Source: Ignavibacteria bacterium
Lineage (GTDB): Bacteria > Bacteroidota > Ignavibacteria > Tepidaquicellales > OLB5
DNA: 39,539 nt
Reading direction: 5' to 3'
Assembly (NCBI GenBank): GCA_030835025.1
Contig: JAUQWS010000047.1
Location: forward strand, 1 to 39,539
A model generated the notes under the pieces. That model saw only the letters and a list, made by a program, of their open reading frames with translations, made no database searches and had not been told where the DNA came from. Positions 31,612-39,539 of this stretch are shown here, one piece after another (positions within the stretch are counted from its first letter, which is position 1; every line of letters starts with the position of its first letter). The position numbers were made by a program, and so were the translations under genes.

Positions 31612-33417
31612 ATGAAACATAAACTTTCTGCACTACTGCTCTCAGCCCTTTGCGCCCTCGTATCAATGAATTGCGGCAAAAAAGATACAACAAAACTTGA
31701 TGATACCGGAGATTACAGCAAGATTGCTGCCGTTGATACAACAGGCGCTGTTACCGGTGACTGGATAATCCAGCGCGAGCTTGCCGATCCCCAAAGCCTG
31801 AACCCGATAACTCTGCAGGATGCTACAGGCAGGGAGTTTTCGCTCCACGTTTTTGAAAGGCTTATGTGGGCAGCAGGCAGAGAGAGCTATGATCTGGAGC
31901 CGTGGATAGCATTGGGTCCCCCGGAAGAATCACCCGACCATTTAACCTATATATACAAGCTCCGCAAAGATGTGACATTTTCCAACGGCAAGCCGCTAAC
32001 GGGCAAGGATGTTATATTCAGCTATAAAGCGCTGATGAATCCGCTTGTTGATGCTGCACAACAGCGACAGGCTTATGACATGTTAAAGAATGTTGAGTTG
32101 GTTAATGGTGATGAGTTCACGGTCAAATTCACTCTGGCGCGCCCGTACTTTAAGGCTGTGTACGTACTCCCCGATCTTCAGATAATGTCGAAGGAAGTTG
32201 CTGACCCGGAAGGATTGACGGATAAATACACTTTTGAAGAATGCAAAGATATGATAACTGCGCAGAAGAATCCGGCGATGAAGAAATTCGGTGACTACTT
32301 CAATTCACAGGAAGCAAACCGCGACCCGTCAAGACTGATTGGCTCGGGTCCCTACATATTCGAAAAATGGGATACCGGGCAGTGGGTGCACTTCAGGAGA
32401 AATCCGAACTACTGGAACAAGAACCTGAACCACGCAATGGTCTATCCCGAGAAACTGATTATAAGAGTAATACAGGATCAGAGCGCAGCAACCGTTGCAG
32501 CAAAGAATAAAGAAATTGACCTGATGTATGTTGTTAAGCCGATGGATTTCGTGAAAGAGCTCAACAATCCCGAGCAGTACAATATGAAGAAAGCAGATCC
32601 CTATGAACCGGTGTTTACATACCTTGCATACAACATGAAAAATGTTCTGTTTAGCGATGTAAAAGTCAGATGGGCATTGGCATACCTTGTGGATAGGAAC
32701 CAGATAATAGATAAAGTGCAGTACGGCCTTGCAACTCCGGTAGAAAGCCCGATATACTTTGGCGATAAGAAGCATTTCAATTCGGACCTGCCGCCGATAG
32801 TGTACAATCCTGATAAAGGAAAGCAGCTATTAAGCGAAGCCGGGTGGACAGACAGCAACGGCGATGGTATACTTGATAAGATGATAGACGGAAGGAAAGT
32901 TGATTTCAAGTTCACATATCTTTTGAATACAAACGAATCACGCAAACAAACCGTTTTGGTTATTGCCGATGCACTTAAAAGAGTCGGTATTATAGTAGAG
33001 ATACAGACACTCGAATGGTCAGTATTCCTTGAAAAACTGAAAGCGCATGAATTTGATGCTTATATGGGTGCGTGGGTTCTAACTGACTATCCGCCGGACC
33101 AGTACCAGATATTCCATTCATCGCAGGCAAAGAACGAAGGCAGCAATTACCCCAGTTACAGCAATCCTGTTGCAGATTCACTTATGGTTGAATACCGCAG
33201 GCAGTTTGATGAAAGCAAAAGGATAGAAATAATGAAGCAGCTTCAGAAGGTCCTTTATGATGACCAGGCATATACGTTCCTGTGGACTCCGAAGGCGAAA
33301 TATGTTTATGCTGACCGCTTTAAAAATGTAAGATGGTATCCTACACCACCGACGGCGTATCATACTCCCGAATGGTGGGTACCCGCTGGGCAGAGGAAAT
33401 ACCAAACTGCAAACTAG
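31612..33417 (+). CDS. Peptide ABC transporter substrate-binding lipoprotein (copy 1)
   Basis: A 601-residue family-5 (DppA/OppA-like) solute-binding protein. The signal peptide ends in a lipobox-like VSMNC with Cys21. The body has the usual LRKDVTFSNGKPLTGKDVIFSYKAL segment, the GSGPYIFEKWDTGQW motif, and a calcium-loop-like DSNGDGILD, which is common in this family. It ends with WWVPAGQRKY. It is a paralogue of the next gene, sharing near-identical blocks (WWVPAGQ, GSGPY, WDTG). It binds oligopeptides or similar solutes in the periplasm and delivers them to the downstream permeases (inference from context). Confidence 0.93.
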   Translation: MKHKLSALLLSALCALVSMNCGKKDTTKLDDTGDYSKIAAVDTTGAVTGDWIIQRELADPQSLNPITLQDATGREFSLHVFERLMWAAGRESYDLEPWIALGPPEESPDHLTYIYKLRKDVTFSNGKPLTGKDVIFSYKALMNPLVDAAQQRQAYDMLKNVELVNGDEFTVKFTLARPYFKAVYVLPDLQIMSKEVADPEGLTDKYTFEECKDMITAQKNPAMKKFGDYFNSQEANRDPSRLIGSGPYIFEKWDTGQWVHFRRNPNYWNKNLNHAMVYPEKLIIRVIQDQSAATVAAKNKEIDLMYVVKPMDFVKELNNPEQYNMKKADPYEPVFTYLAYNMKNVLFSDVKVRWALAYLVDRNQIIDKVQYGLATPVESPIYFGDKKHFNSDLPPIVYNPDKGKQLLSEAGWTDSNGDGILDKMIDGRKVDFKFTYLLNTNESRKQTVLVIADALKRVGIIVEIQTLEWSVFLEKLKAHEFDAYMGAWVLTDYPPDQYQIFHSSQAKNEGSNYPSYSNPVADSLMVEYRRQFDESKRIEIMKQLQKVLYDDQAYTFLWTPKAKYVYADRFKNVRWYPTPPTAYHTPEWWVPAGQRKYQTAN

Positions 33418-33565
33418 GCAAATTAAAGGCTTTAAGCTTTGATAATGCTAATACTGCATTTAGACTGATTTTGCAGTTGAAATTTACATTTTTATAGATA
33501 AATTGCGGTTTATATATGTAAAAAATTACATCTTTCTTTAAAAATCTAACCGGAAATCTTTGAAG

Positions 33566-35368
33566 ATGAAAACACTAAAGCTTACTGCCCTCTCAGCAGT
33601 AATGATCCTTACAGTAATTATTACGGCGTGCGGCGGAAAACAGAATCAAACAAATACAAATACACAGACTTCAAATGAACTTGCACCGCGTGATACAGCA
33701 GGCGCAGTTTCAGGCGATTGGCTGATAATCCGTGAAATGTCGGACCCTGAAAAACTTAACCCGATCGTATCAAATGATGCAAGTGCCAGCGAAATAAATT
33801 ATTATATGTATGAATACCTGCTTGACCAGGATAAAGAAACTTACGAGCTTGTTCCCAGGCTTGCAGCAATGCCCGAAGTATCACCCGACAACCTGACTTA
33901 CACATTCACATTAAATAAAGATGCAAAATTCTCTGACGGCAAGCCCGTTACTGCTGCTGATGTTATCTTCACTCTCAAAGTGATAAAAATACCGTTTGTT
34001 GATGACGCAGCTTTGAGGAATTATTTTGAAATGGTTGACAGGGCTGAAATGGTAGATAACGATCCCCTGAAAGTGAAGTTTGCTTTGACCAAACCGAACT
34101 GGAGAGGTATTTATACACTTGGATTGTTCCCGATCGTTCCAAAACATGTACTCGATCCGAATAATGTGACTGATAATTTCCGCTGGGAAGAATTCAAGGA
34201 TATGAAAATTGCATTGAAGAATCCTGAAATGCAGAAGTTTGCCGATTTTATCAACTCGCAGGAAGTTTCGAGGGAAGGCAAATACCTTATCGGTTCAGGT
34301 CCCTATATGTTTGAAAGATGGGATACCGGTGCCGGTGTAACACTTGTAAAGAACCCGAACTACTGGGGAACAAAGACAATAACACCTACATATCCGCAGA
34401 AGATAATATTCAAAACAATTCAGGATAATTCTGCAGCAATAGTAGCAGCCAAGAACAAAGAAGTTGACGCAATGTATGTAATAAAGCCCTCAGATTTCTA
34501 TAAGGACCTTGAAAACACAGAGCAATTCAACCTGCTGAAGGCAAAACCGTTTGAACCGGCATATTCTTATCTTGCGTGGAACGAGCTGAGCCCGTTGTTT
34601 AATGATAAAAAAGTAAGGCTTGCATTGTCGCATCTTGTTGACAGAAAAACTATTATAGAAAGAGTGCTTTACGGTGACGCAGTCCCCATACAATCGCATA
34701 TTTTCTACAAGAATACCAAGCTTCTCAATACTGATCTGCCGGAAATTCCGTTTGATCTGGAAAAAGGCAAGAAACTGCTTGAAGAAGCCGGCTGGAAGGA
34801 TACAGACGGTGATGGTGTTCTTGATAAAGTCGTCAACGGAAAGAAGTTGGATTTCAAGTTCACATTCCTGAGCAATACAAATCCCGTGCGCAAACAGATA
34901 TTGCTTGTAGTGGTAGATGCACTCAAGAAAGTTGGCATACAGGCTGAAGTACAGGAGCTTGAATGGTCTGTTTATCTGGATAAGACCAAAAAGCACGAGT
35001 TTGACGCAACTTATTCTGCGTGGACCTCACCAACTACACCTCCGGATCCTTTCCAGATATGGCATTCATCGCAGTCTGAAGGCGAAGGAAGTAACTATAT
35101 CAGCTTCAAGAACCAGAAAAATGATGAGCTTATTGAAGCATACAGAAATGAAATGGATGAAGCAAAGAGACTTGCCATAATTAAAGAATGGCAGAAACTG
35201 ATCTATGATGAACAGCCGTATACATTTTTATGGAGCGGAAGAGCACGATATATTTATGACAAGCGTTTTAAGAATGCAAGATGGTATAATATTCAGCCAA
35301 GTCCGACCTATAATGAGTGGTGGGTACCGGCAGGACAGCAAAAATATTCTCCGAATAAAAACAACTAA
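33566..35368 (+). CDS. Peptide ABC transporter substrate-binding lipoprotein (copy 2)
   Basis: A 600-residue family-5 solute-binding lipoprotein, paralogous to the preceding gene. The lipobox is VIITAC (Cys22 from this ATG). An Asn/Thr/Gln-rich stretch follows the cysteine. The same conserved blocks occur as in copy 1: LNKDAKFSDGKPVTAADVIF, GSGPYMFERWDTGAG, DTDGDGVLD, WWVPAGQQKY. The ATG at 33566 is used rather than the TTG at 33560, which would only add two residues. It lies 12 bp upstream of the permease gene, so copy 2 is the tightly coupled binding protein, and copy 1 has its own upstream region. Confidence 0.93.
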   Translation: MKTLKLTALSAVMILTVIITACGGKQNQTNTNTQTSNELAPRDTAGAVSGDWLIIREMSDPEKLNPIVSNDASASEINYYMYEYLLDQDKETYELVPRLAAMPEVSPDNLTYTFTLNKDAKFSDGKPVTAADVIFTLKVIKIPFVDDAALRNYFEMVDRAEMVDNDPLKVKFALTKPNWRGIYTLGLFPIVPKHVLDPNNVTDNFRWEEFKDMKIALKNPEMQKFADFINSQEVSREGKYLIGSGPYMFERWDTGAGVTLVKNPNYWGTKTITPTYPQKIIFKTIQDNSAAIVAAKNKEVDAMYVIKPSDFYKDLENTEQFNLLKAKPFEPAYSYLAWNELSPLFNDKKVRLALSHLVDRKTIIERVLYGDAVPIQSHIFYKNTKLLNTDLPEIPFDLEKGKKLLEEAGWKDTDGDGVLDKVVNGKKLDFKFTFLSNTNPVRKQILLVVVDALKKVGIQAEVQELEWSVYLDKTKKHEFDATYSAWTSPTTPPDPFQIWHSSQSEGEGSNYISFKNQKNDELIEAYRNEMDEAKRLAIIKEWQKLIYDEQPYTFLWSGRARYIYDKRFKNARWYNIQPSPTYNEWWVPAGQQKYSPNKNN

Positions 35369-35380
35369 ACAGCACGGCTG

Positions 35381-36397
35381 ATGTCAACGTATATTGTTAA
35401 AAGGATCCTGCTGTTTATTCCGACACTGATAGCTATCACTATCATTACTTTCACTATTTCCAGGCTTGCGCCGGGTGACCCGACCGAACTGAAGGTAGGC
35501 GTGAGCAATGAGAATATGAAAGCTGATGAAAAAAGCCAGCTGAACCAGCAGGCTAAGGATTATTATAAAGCTAAATGGGGATTGGATAAACCGATCCCCA
35601 TTCAGTACCTGATATGGCTCAGCAACATGGCAACCGGCGAATTCGGTAATTCATTTGTGGATAACCGCCCTGTTATGAGCAAGATCATGGAAAGAATACC
35701 GACAACAGCTTCAATATCACTCTTGATAATAGGATTAAGCTATCTTATTGCAATACCCATCGGAATATATTCTGCGGCAAGGCAGTACAGTGTTATGGAT
35801 AGGTTTGCCACTTTTATGCTGTTTGTTTTTTATTCGCTGCCCGTATTTTGGGTAGCAACCATGGCAATAGTGTTTCTTGCAAATGTAGAATATATAAAAA
35901 TATTCCCTACATCAGGCTTGTACACACTTGGCTCAGAGAACTGGACATTTTTTGAAAGAGCCTGGGACAGGATATATCATTTAATACTTCCTGTGGGCTG
36001 CGGTTCACTTGCAAGCTTTGCTTTTCTTTCACGCCAGATGCGCGGCAGCATGCTTGAAGTTATAAGACAGGATTATATCAGGACAGCAAGAGCAAAAGGA
36101 CTAACAGAAAAGACCGTTGTTTTAAAACATGCGCTCAGGAACTCGCTCATACCTATTATTACTCTGCTTGGCAGTATACTGCCAAGTTTAGTCGGCGGCT
36201 CGGTTATCCTCGAAACGATATTCAGTATTCCTGGAATAGGACAGCTTGCTTTTAATGCGCTTATTGCAAGAGATTATCCGCTCATTATGGCTGAGCTTGT
36301 ACTTGCCGGTGTGTTAACAATGCTGGGCCTGCTGGTTGTGGATATTTTATATGCCATAGTCGATCCGAGGATCGCTTTCACCAAAAAAACATCTTAG
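35381..36397 (+). CDS. Peptide ABC transporter permease, DppB/OppB type
   Basis: A 338-residue inner-membrane permease with about six hydrophobic segments. The N-terminus YIVKRILLFIPTLIAITIITF and the RLAPGDP motif are typical of DppB/OppB. The cytoplasmic EAA loop is TARAKGLTEKTVVLKHALRN. The long loop around residues 37-80 is common in this family. It is paired with the following DppC-type gene. Confidence 0.95.
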   Translation: MSTYIVKRILLFIPTLIAITIITFTISRLAPGDPTELKVGVSNENMKADEKSQLNQQAKDYYKAKWGLDKPIPIQYLIWLSNMATGEFGNSFVDNRPVMSKIMERIPTTASISLLIIGLSYLIAIPIGIYSAARQYSVMDRFATFMLFVFYSLPVFWVATMAIVFLANVEYIKIFPTSGLYTLGSENWTFFERAWDRIYHLILPVGCGSLASFAFLSRQMRGSMLEVIRQDYIRTARAKGLTEKTVVLKHALRNSLIPIITLLGSILPSLVGGSVILETIFSIPGIGQLAFNALIARDYPLIMAELVLAGVLTMLGLLVVDILYAIVDPRIAFTKKTS

Positions 36398-36412
36398 GCA
36401 CGGAAATTTATA

Positions 36413-37552
36413 ATGTCAGAAAAAGATAGAAGAGTATCGGAACAGGAATTCTTAGGCGATAACACAATGTCCTCAATGCCCGTACCTCAGGTGAACATCA
36501 CAGAGGGGGGAGAGATCCCGACTAACGGCCTACCGCAAAAAAGAAGAGTTGACCAGACGTACTGGTCGCTTGTAAAGCACCAGTACAAAAAGAACAAGCT
36601 TGCCGTTGTGGCGTTATATGTTGTGGCATTTCTTGTTCTAATGGCTTTGACTGCAGATTTTGTGGCAAACGACAAGCCGATATACTGTAAGTATAAGGGA
36701 AGTTCGTATTTTCCGGTTTTCCATGAATACGCAGTAGGTCTTGGTTTAGCTAAATGGGAAACCGATTTTCTGAACGTTGACTGGAAAACACTAGAGTATG
36801 AATCAGTCATCTGGCCGCCTATCTCGTTTTCACCAACAGGTGTTGACCTTTTCAATAACTCAGCATCGCCATCAACGCAAACCGGCCACTATTTGGGAAC
36901 AGACGCAATTGGCAGAGATGTACTTGCGGGATTGATACACGGCTCCAGAGTTTCACTTTCCGTGGGATTTATAGCTGCAGGAATTGCCATAATGATAGGG
37001 GTTATTATGGGCTCCTTTGCCGGATATTACGGCGGAAAAGTGGATTTGGCTGTAATGAGGTTTGTTGAAATTATGCAGCTGTTCCCTTCGTTCTTCCTGA
37101 TCATAACAATAGTTGCACTCTACGGCTCAAGCATCTGGTATATCATGCTTGCCATCGGTTTGACAAGCTGGACCGGCGATACAAAGCTGGTGAGAGGAGA
37201 AATCCTGAAAGTCCGCAACATGGATTACGTGCAGGCGGCAGTTTCTCTTGGACTCTCGAACGTCAGGATAATTTTCAGGCATGTTTTGCCGAATGCAATT
37301 GCACCTGTGCTTATTTCGGCTTCATTCCAGATAGCCGGAGCAATCCTTACAGAAGCGGGTTTGAGCTTCCTTGGCTTTGGCGTTGCTGCAACAAAGGTTA
37401 CTTGGGGCTCAGTGCTTTCCGAAGCAAGAGGCGCAACCAGTTCATGGTGGCTTGCTGTATTCCCCGGGTTCATGATCTTCCTCACAGTTGTTGCATATAA
37501 CCTTGTGGGCGAAGGCCTGCGTGATGCGCTTGACCCGAGACTGAGAGATTAG
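36413..37552 (+). CDS. Peptide ABC transporter permease, DppC/OppC type
   Basis: A 379-residue inner-membrane permease. It has an unusually long cytoplasmic N-terminus (about 50 residues before the first membrane segment at about 62-80), a large periplasmic loop, then the membrane domain starting at YLGTDAIGRDVLAGLIHGSR. The EAA loop is YVQAAVSLGLSNVRIIFRHV and the C-terminus is LVGEGLRDALDPR, as expected. It begins 15 bp after the DppB-type gene. The two ATPase subunits (DppD/DppF) are not in the window. Confidence 0.95.
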   Translation: MSEKDRRVSEQEFLGDNTMSSMPVPQVNITEGGEIPTNGLPQKRRVDQTYWSLVKHQYKKNKLAVVALYVVAFLVLMALTADFVANDKPIYCKYKGSSYFPVFHEYAVGLGLAKWETDFLNVDWKTLEYESVIWPPISFSPTGVDLFNNSASPSTQTGHYLGTDAIGRDVLAGLIHGSRVSLSVGFIAAGIAIMIGVIMGSFAGYYGGKVDLAVMRFVEIMQLFPSFFLIITIVALYGSSIWYIMLAIGLTSWTGDTKLVRGEILKVRNMDYVQAAVSLGLSNVRIIFRHVLPNAIAPVLISASFQIAGAILTEAGLSFLGFGVAATKVTWGSVLSEARGATSSWWLAVFPGFMIFLTVVAYNLVGEGLRDALDPRLRD

Positions 37553-37620
37553 TAATTTTGCAGAAGTATAATTCAAATGAAAAAATATTCAACAACTTAT
37601 ATTCAAAAGGAGAAGTAAAA

Positions 37621-37848
37621 ATGGTATGGACTCTGGAACTGGCTTCGTATCTTGATGATGCACCATGGCCGGCAAATAAAGCAGAGCTCATCGATTATGC
37701 TACGAGGACGGGAGCACCGCAGGAAGTTATTGAGAACTTAAGAGACCTTGAGGATACTGACGAACCCTATGAAAGCATAGAAGAGATCTGGCTTGATTAC
37801 CCTACAAAGGAAGATTTCTTTTATGATGATGAAGAAAAGGATTTCTAA
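37621..37848 (+). CDS. DUF2795-type small protein
   Basis: A 75-residue acidic protein. It matches the DUF2795 pattern: LASYLDDAPWPANKAELIDY, then TGAPQEVIENLRDL, then an acidic tail (DFFYDDEEKDF). The function of this family is unknown, although some members occur near stress genes. The ATG at 37621 has AAAGGAG 9 bases upstream. A longer frame starting at 37558 without such a site is rejected. It lies 68 bp after the permease gene and is closed by a terminator, so it may be the last gene of the peptide-transport transcript. Confidence 0.82.
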   Translation: MVWTLELASYLDDAPWPANKAELIDYATRTGAPQEVIENLRDLEDTDEPYESIEEIWLDYPTKEDFFYDDEEKDF

Positions 37849-37876
37849 TTCATTGCAGCTTGTGTATTAAATCTAT

Positions 37877-37899
37877 ACCCCGAGCCATCGGGGTTTTTT
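37877..37899 (+). terminator. Rho-independent terminator
   Basis: A 7-bp stem (ACCCCGA at 37877-37883 with 37888-37894), a 4-nt loop, then six T. It follows the DUF2795 gene by 28 bp and precedes the Omp85-like start codon by 2 bp, so that gene must have a promoter within or before this region, or depend on read-through. Confidence 0.9.
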
Positions 37900-37901
37900 A
37901 T

Positions 37902-39539
37902 ATGTACGGTCCAGATAATTCTGTAAAAACTGCTTTGTTTATTTTCGCCCTGCTCATATATGTGCTGACAGGCAGCATAAGTATTGCCCAGAAGAAATAT
38001 GAAACAGGCGATATTGAATATGAATTCAAAAAGACCGAAAACTTCACAACAACTGCACTATCGGATATACTGCTACTGCCGAAAGAGAAATATTTCAACC
38101 GCATAAACCTTGAAGAGGATATTCAAAGGCTTAATAAGTTTTACTTTGATAACGGCTTCTTTGATGTTATAATAGATACTGTAACAAATGTTATTGAAGA
38201 GGACATGGAAATAAATGTCAAATTCATAATAATAGAAAACACAAGGTATACTATTAAAGAAGTCCGGCTCCAGGGGCTTGACAGCATTGGACAAAACGTA
38301 ATGAATCAGATTGCATCAAACAAATTGATAAACGCAGGTGAACCTTACAGTAAAACACAGATAAATCTTGAAAAGGACAGGATCATAAACATCCTGCAAA
38401 ATAACGGGTATTTCTACGCTCAGATCGATACCGTGATCAGCAGGCTTGATTCATCCAGGCGGGGAATTATCATAGGCAAATATTCGGAAGAAGTACAGAA
38501 AAACCCTGAGTTCAAGGATAAGGTGCTGTTAAGGATGCGATTCATAGGTACAAGAGAAGTTTACCGCATAGGCAAAGTTGCAATTGAGATCACAAATAAC
38601 CGCTATGGAATAGAAAACGGAGTAATTGAGAGGGAACTTCTCTTTAAAGAAGGAGACATTTTCAATAGAAGCAAGCTCCTTGAAAGCGAGAGGAACTTCG
38701 GCAAGCTTGCGATCATTCAGCTCGGCAGAGTGCTCCCTGATACAGTATACCAGGAGTCACGCACAATTCCGATGAATGTAAACATCACACTTAACAAAAA
38801 GTACGAGCTTACTCCAAGGATCTCTGTGGTGTATCAATCCAACAGATTGTTTGGAGGCGCAGGCATAGAATACAAAGACAAGGATTTCTTTGGGGGAGGC
38901 AGAGTTTTTACGGCGGGAGTGGAAGGCCTATACAATTCAGTTGATATTAACAATATCGAATTGTCACTTTCGATCTACCAGCCATTTCTTTTTAGGAACA
39001 ATATTACTGCAACATTAACTACAACTTTCGGACTCTATAATTTCAGCGAACAGATAGAATTTCTCTATTCGCAAAACCTGCTGAGAACTACATACTATAT
39101 AGCCGACTATACATTTTATAACAATGCATTCCTCGATTTCACTTTTGATTATATCAGGAAAAGAGCAAAAGAGAATTATCTGGATGTGCTGGAAGATGAC
39201 ACAACATTTGTAGTAAAAGGAACGCGGCTTTATTCCCAGAACTCGATACTTGGACTGACCCTTATACATAATAACGCAAATAATCTGTTCAATCCTTCAA
39301 AAGGTTTCTATCACTCTATAACTGCCGAATCTGCGGGACTTCTGCCCAGACTGCTTTCACTTTTTAACAAAAGCATTAACTACTCGCAATATGTAAAGCT
39401 GTACACGAATAATAATTTCTATTTTGATATATCCGGCGATAGGGCAACTACAATTTTTGCTTCAAACTTTGAACTGGGCGATATAATCGAGTACGGCTCA
39501 GGAGATAACATCGTACCTGTACAGCTTCTGTACAAATTC
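37902..39539 (+). CDS. Omp85/TamA-like outer-membrane protein, cut by window end
   Basis: A frame of 546 codons open to the last base. A signal peptide covers about residues 8-29 (TALFIFALLIYVLTGSISIA). Three POTRA-like units follow at about 35-110, 117-190 and 220-285, each with a pattern like INLEEDIQRLNKFYFDNGFF or KLLESERNFGKL. The beta-barrel begins near residue 320 with EYKDKDFFGGGRVF. The visible end (VPVQLLYKF) comes just before the usual Omp85 GG..SLRG motif, which lies outside. Three POTRAs suggest a TamA-like rather than full BamA protein, but the truncation prevents a firm choice. It would insert or assemble outer-membrane proteins. Confidence 0.85.
   Translation, partial: MYGPDNSVKTALFIFALLIYVLTGSISIAQKKYETGDIEYEFKKTENFTTTALSDILLLPKEKYFNRINLEEDIQRLNKFYFDNGFFDVIIDTVTNVIEEDMEINVKFIIIENTRYTIKEVRLQGLDSIGQNVMNQIASNKLINAGEPYSKTQINLEKDRIINILQNNGYFYAQIDTVISRLDSSRRGIIIGKYSEEVQKNPEFKDKVLLRMRFIGTREVYRIGKVAIEITNNRYGIENGVIERELLFKEGDIFNRSKLLESERNFGKLAIIQLGRVLPDTVYQESRTIPMNVNITLNKKYELTPRISVVYQSNRLFGGAGIEYKDKDFFGGGRVFTAGVEGLYNSVDINNIELSLSIYQPFLFRNNITATLTTTFGLYNFSEQIEFLYSQNLLRTTYYIADYTFYNNAFLDFTFDYIRKRAKENYLDVLEDDTTFVVKGTRLYSQNSILGLTLIHNNANNLFNPSKGFYHSITAESAGLLPRLLSLFNKSINYSQYVKLYTNNNFYFDISGDRATTIFASNFELGDIIEYGSGDNIVPVQLLYKF

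Overview
The window looks like chromosomal DNA from a Bacteroidota/Chlorobi-type bacterium, most plausibly an Ignavibacteria-like lineage. The support is indirect. There are Bacteroidota-style promoter boxes (TAnnTTTG), families typical of that phylum (DUF4476, DUF5683, a roughly 500-residue helical protein with an SPYFN motif), an hpf-hprK pair, low-to-moderate GC, and a mixture of genes with clear Shine-Dalgarno sites and genes with none. No phage, plasmid, transposase or CRISPR genes are visible.

Layout. 1-220: a tRNA-Glu(UUC) and a hairpin. 220-4640: arylamine N-acetyltransferase convergent with a SAM methyltransferase, a large helical protein, and two small secreted proteins. 4689-7721: a tandem AAA+ (CbbX/SpoVK-type) ATPase with a duplicated N-terminal beta module, in an operon with a small membrane-anchored protein. 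7814-9667: M61 peptidase with a PDZ domain. 9775-18328: a nine-gene phosphate island, all on the minus strand, transcribed phoB-phoR, pstS-pstC-pstA-pstB-phoU, DUF47-pit. 18547-24896: a NicO/UreH-like metal transporter, DUF192, a nucleotidyltransferase, a HerA/YjgR-like ATPase, two peroxiredoxins and dihydrolipoyl dehydrogenase. 25091-29426: a lipoprotein, a small secreted protein, DUF5683, SecG and a hexapeptide acyltransferase. 29831-31285: hpf-hprK. 31381-31501: a MITE-like element. 31612-37552: two paralogous peptide-binding lipoproteins followed by two peptide permeases. 37621 to the end: a DUF2795 protein, then an Omp85/TamA-like outer-membrane protein cut by the window edge.

The most informative signal is regulatory. 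The upstream regions of phoB, pstS and the DUF47-pit pair each carry four related half-sites (consensus CTTAACA on the coding strand) with exactly the same spacing of 11, 11 and 20 bp. This predicts a PhoB box, autoregulation of phoBR, and control of both the high-affinity Pst system and the Pit transporter by phosphate limitation. Other points of interest are the duplicated module on the double AAA+ protein, the 121-bp element with perfect 21-bp inverted termini and a TATT duplication, and a glutamine/proline-rich tail on SecG.
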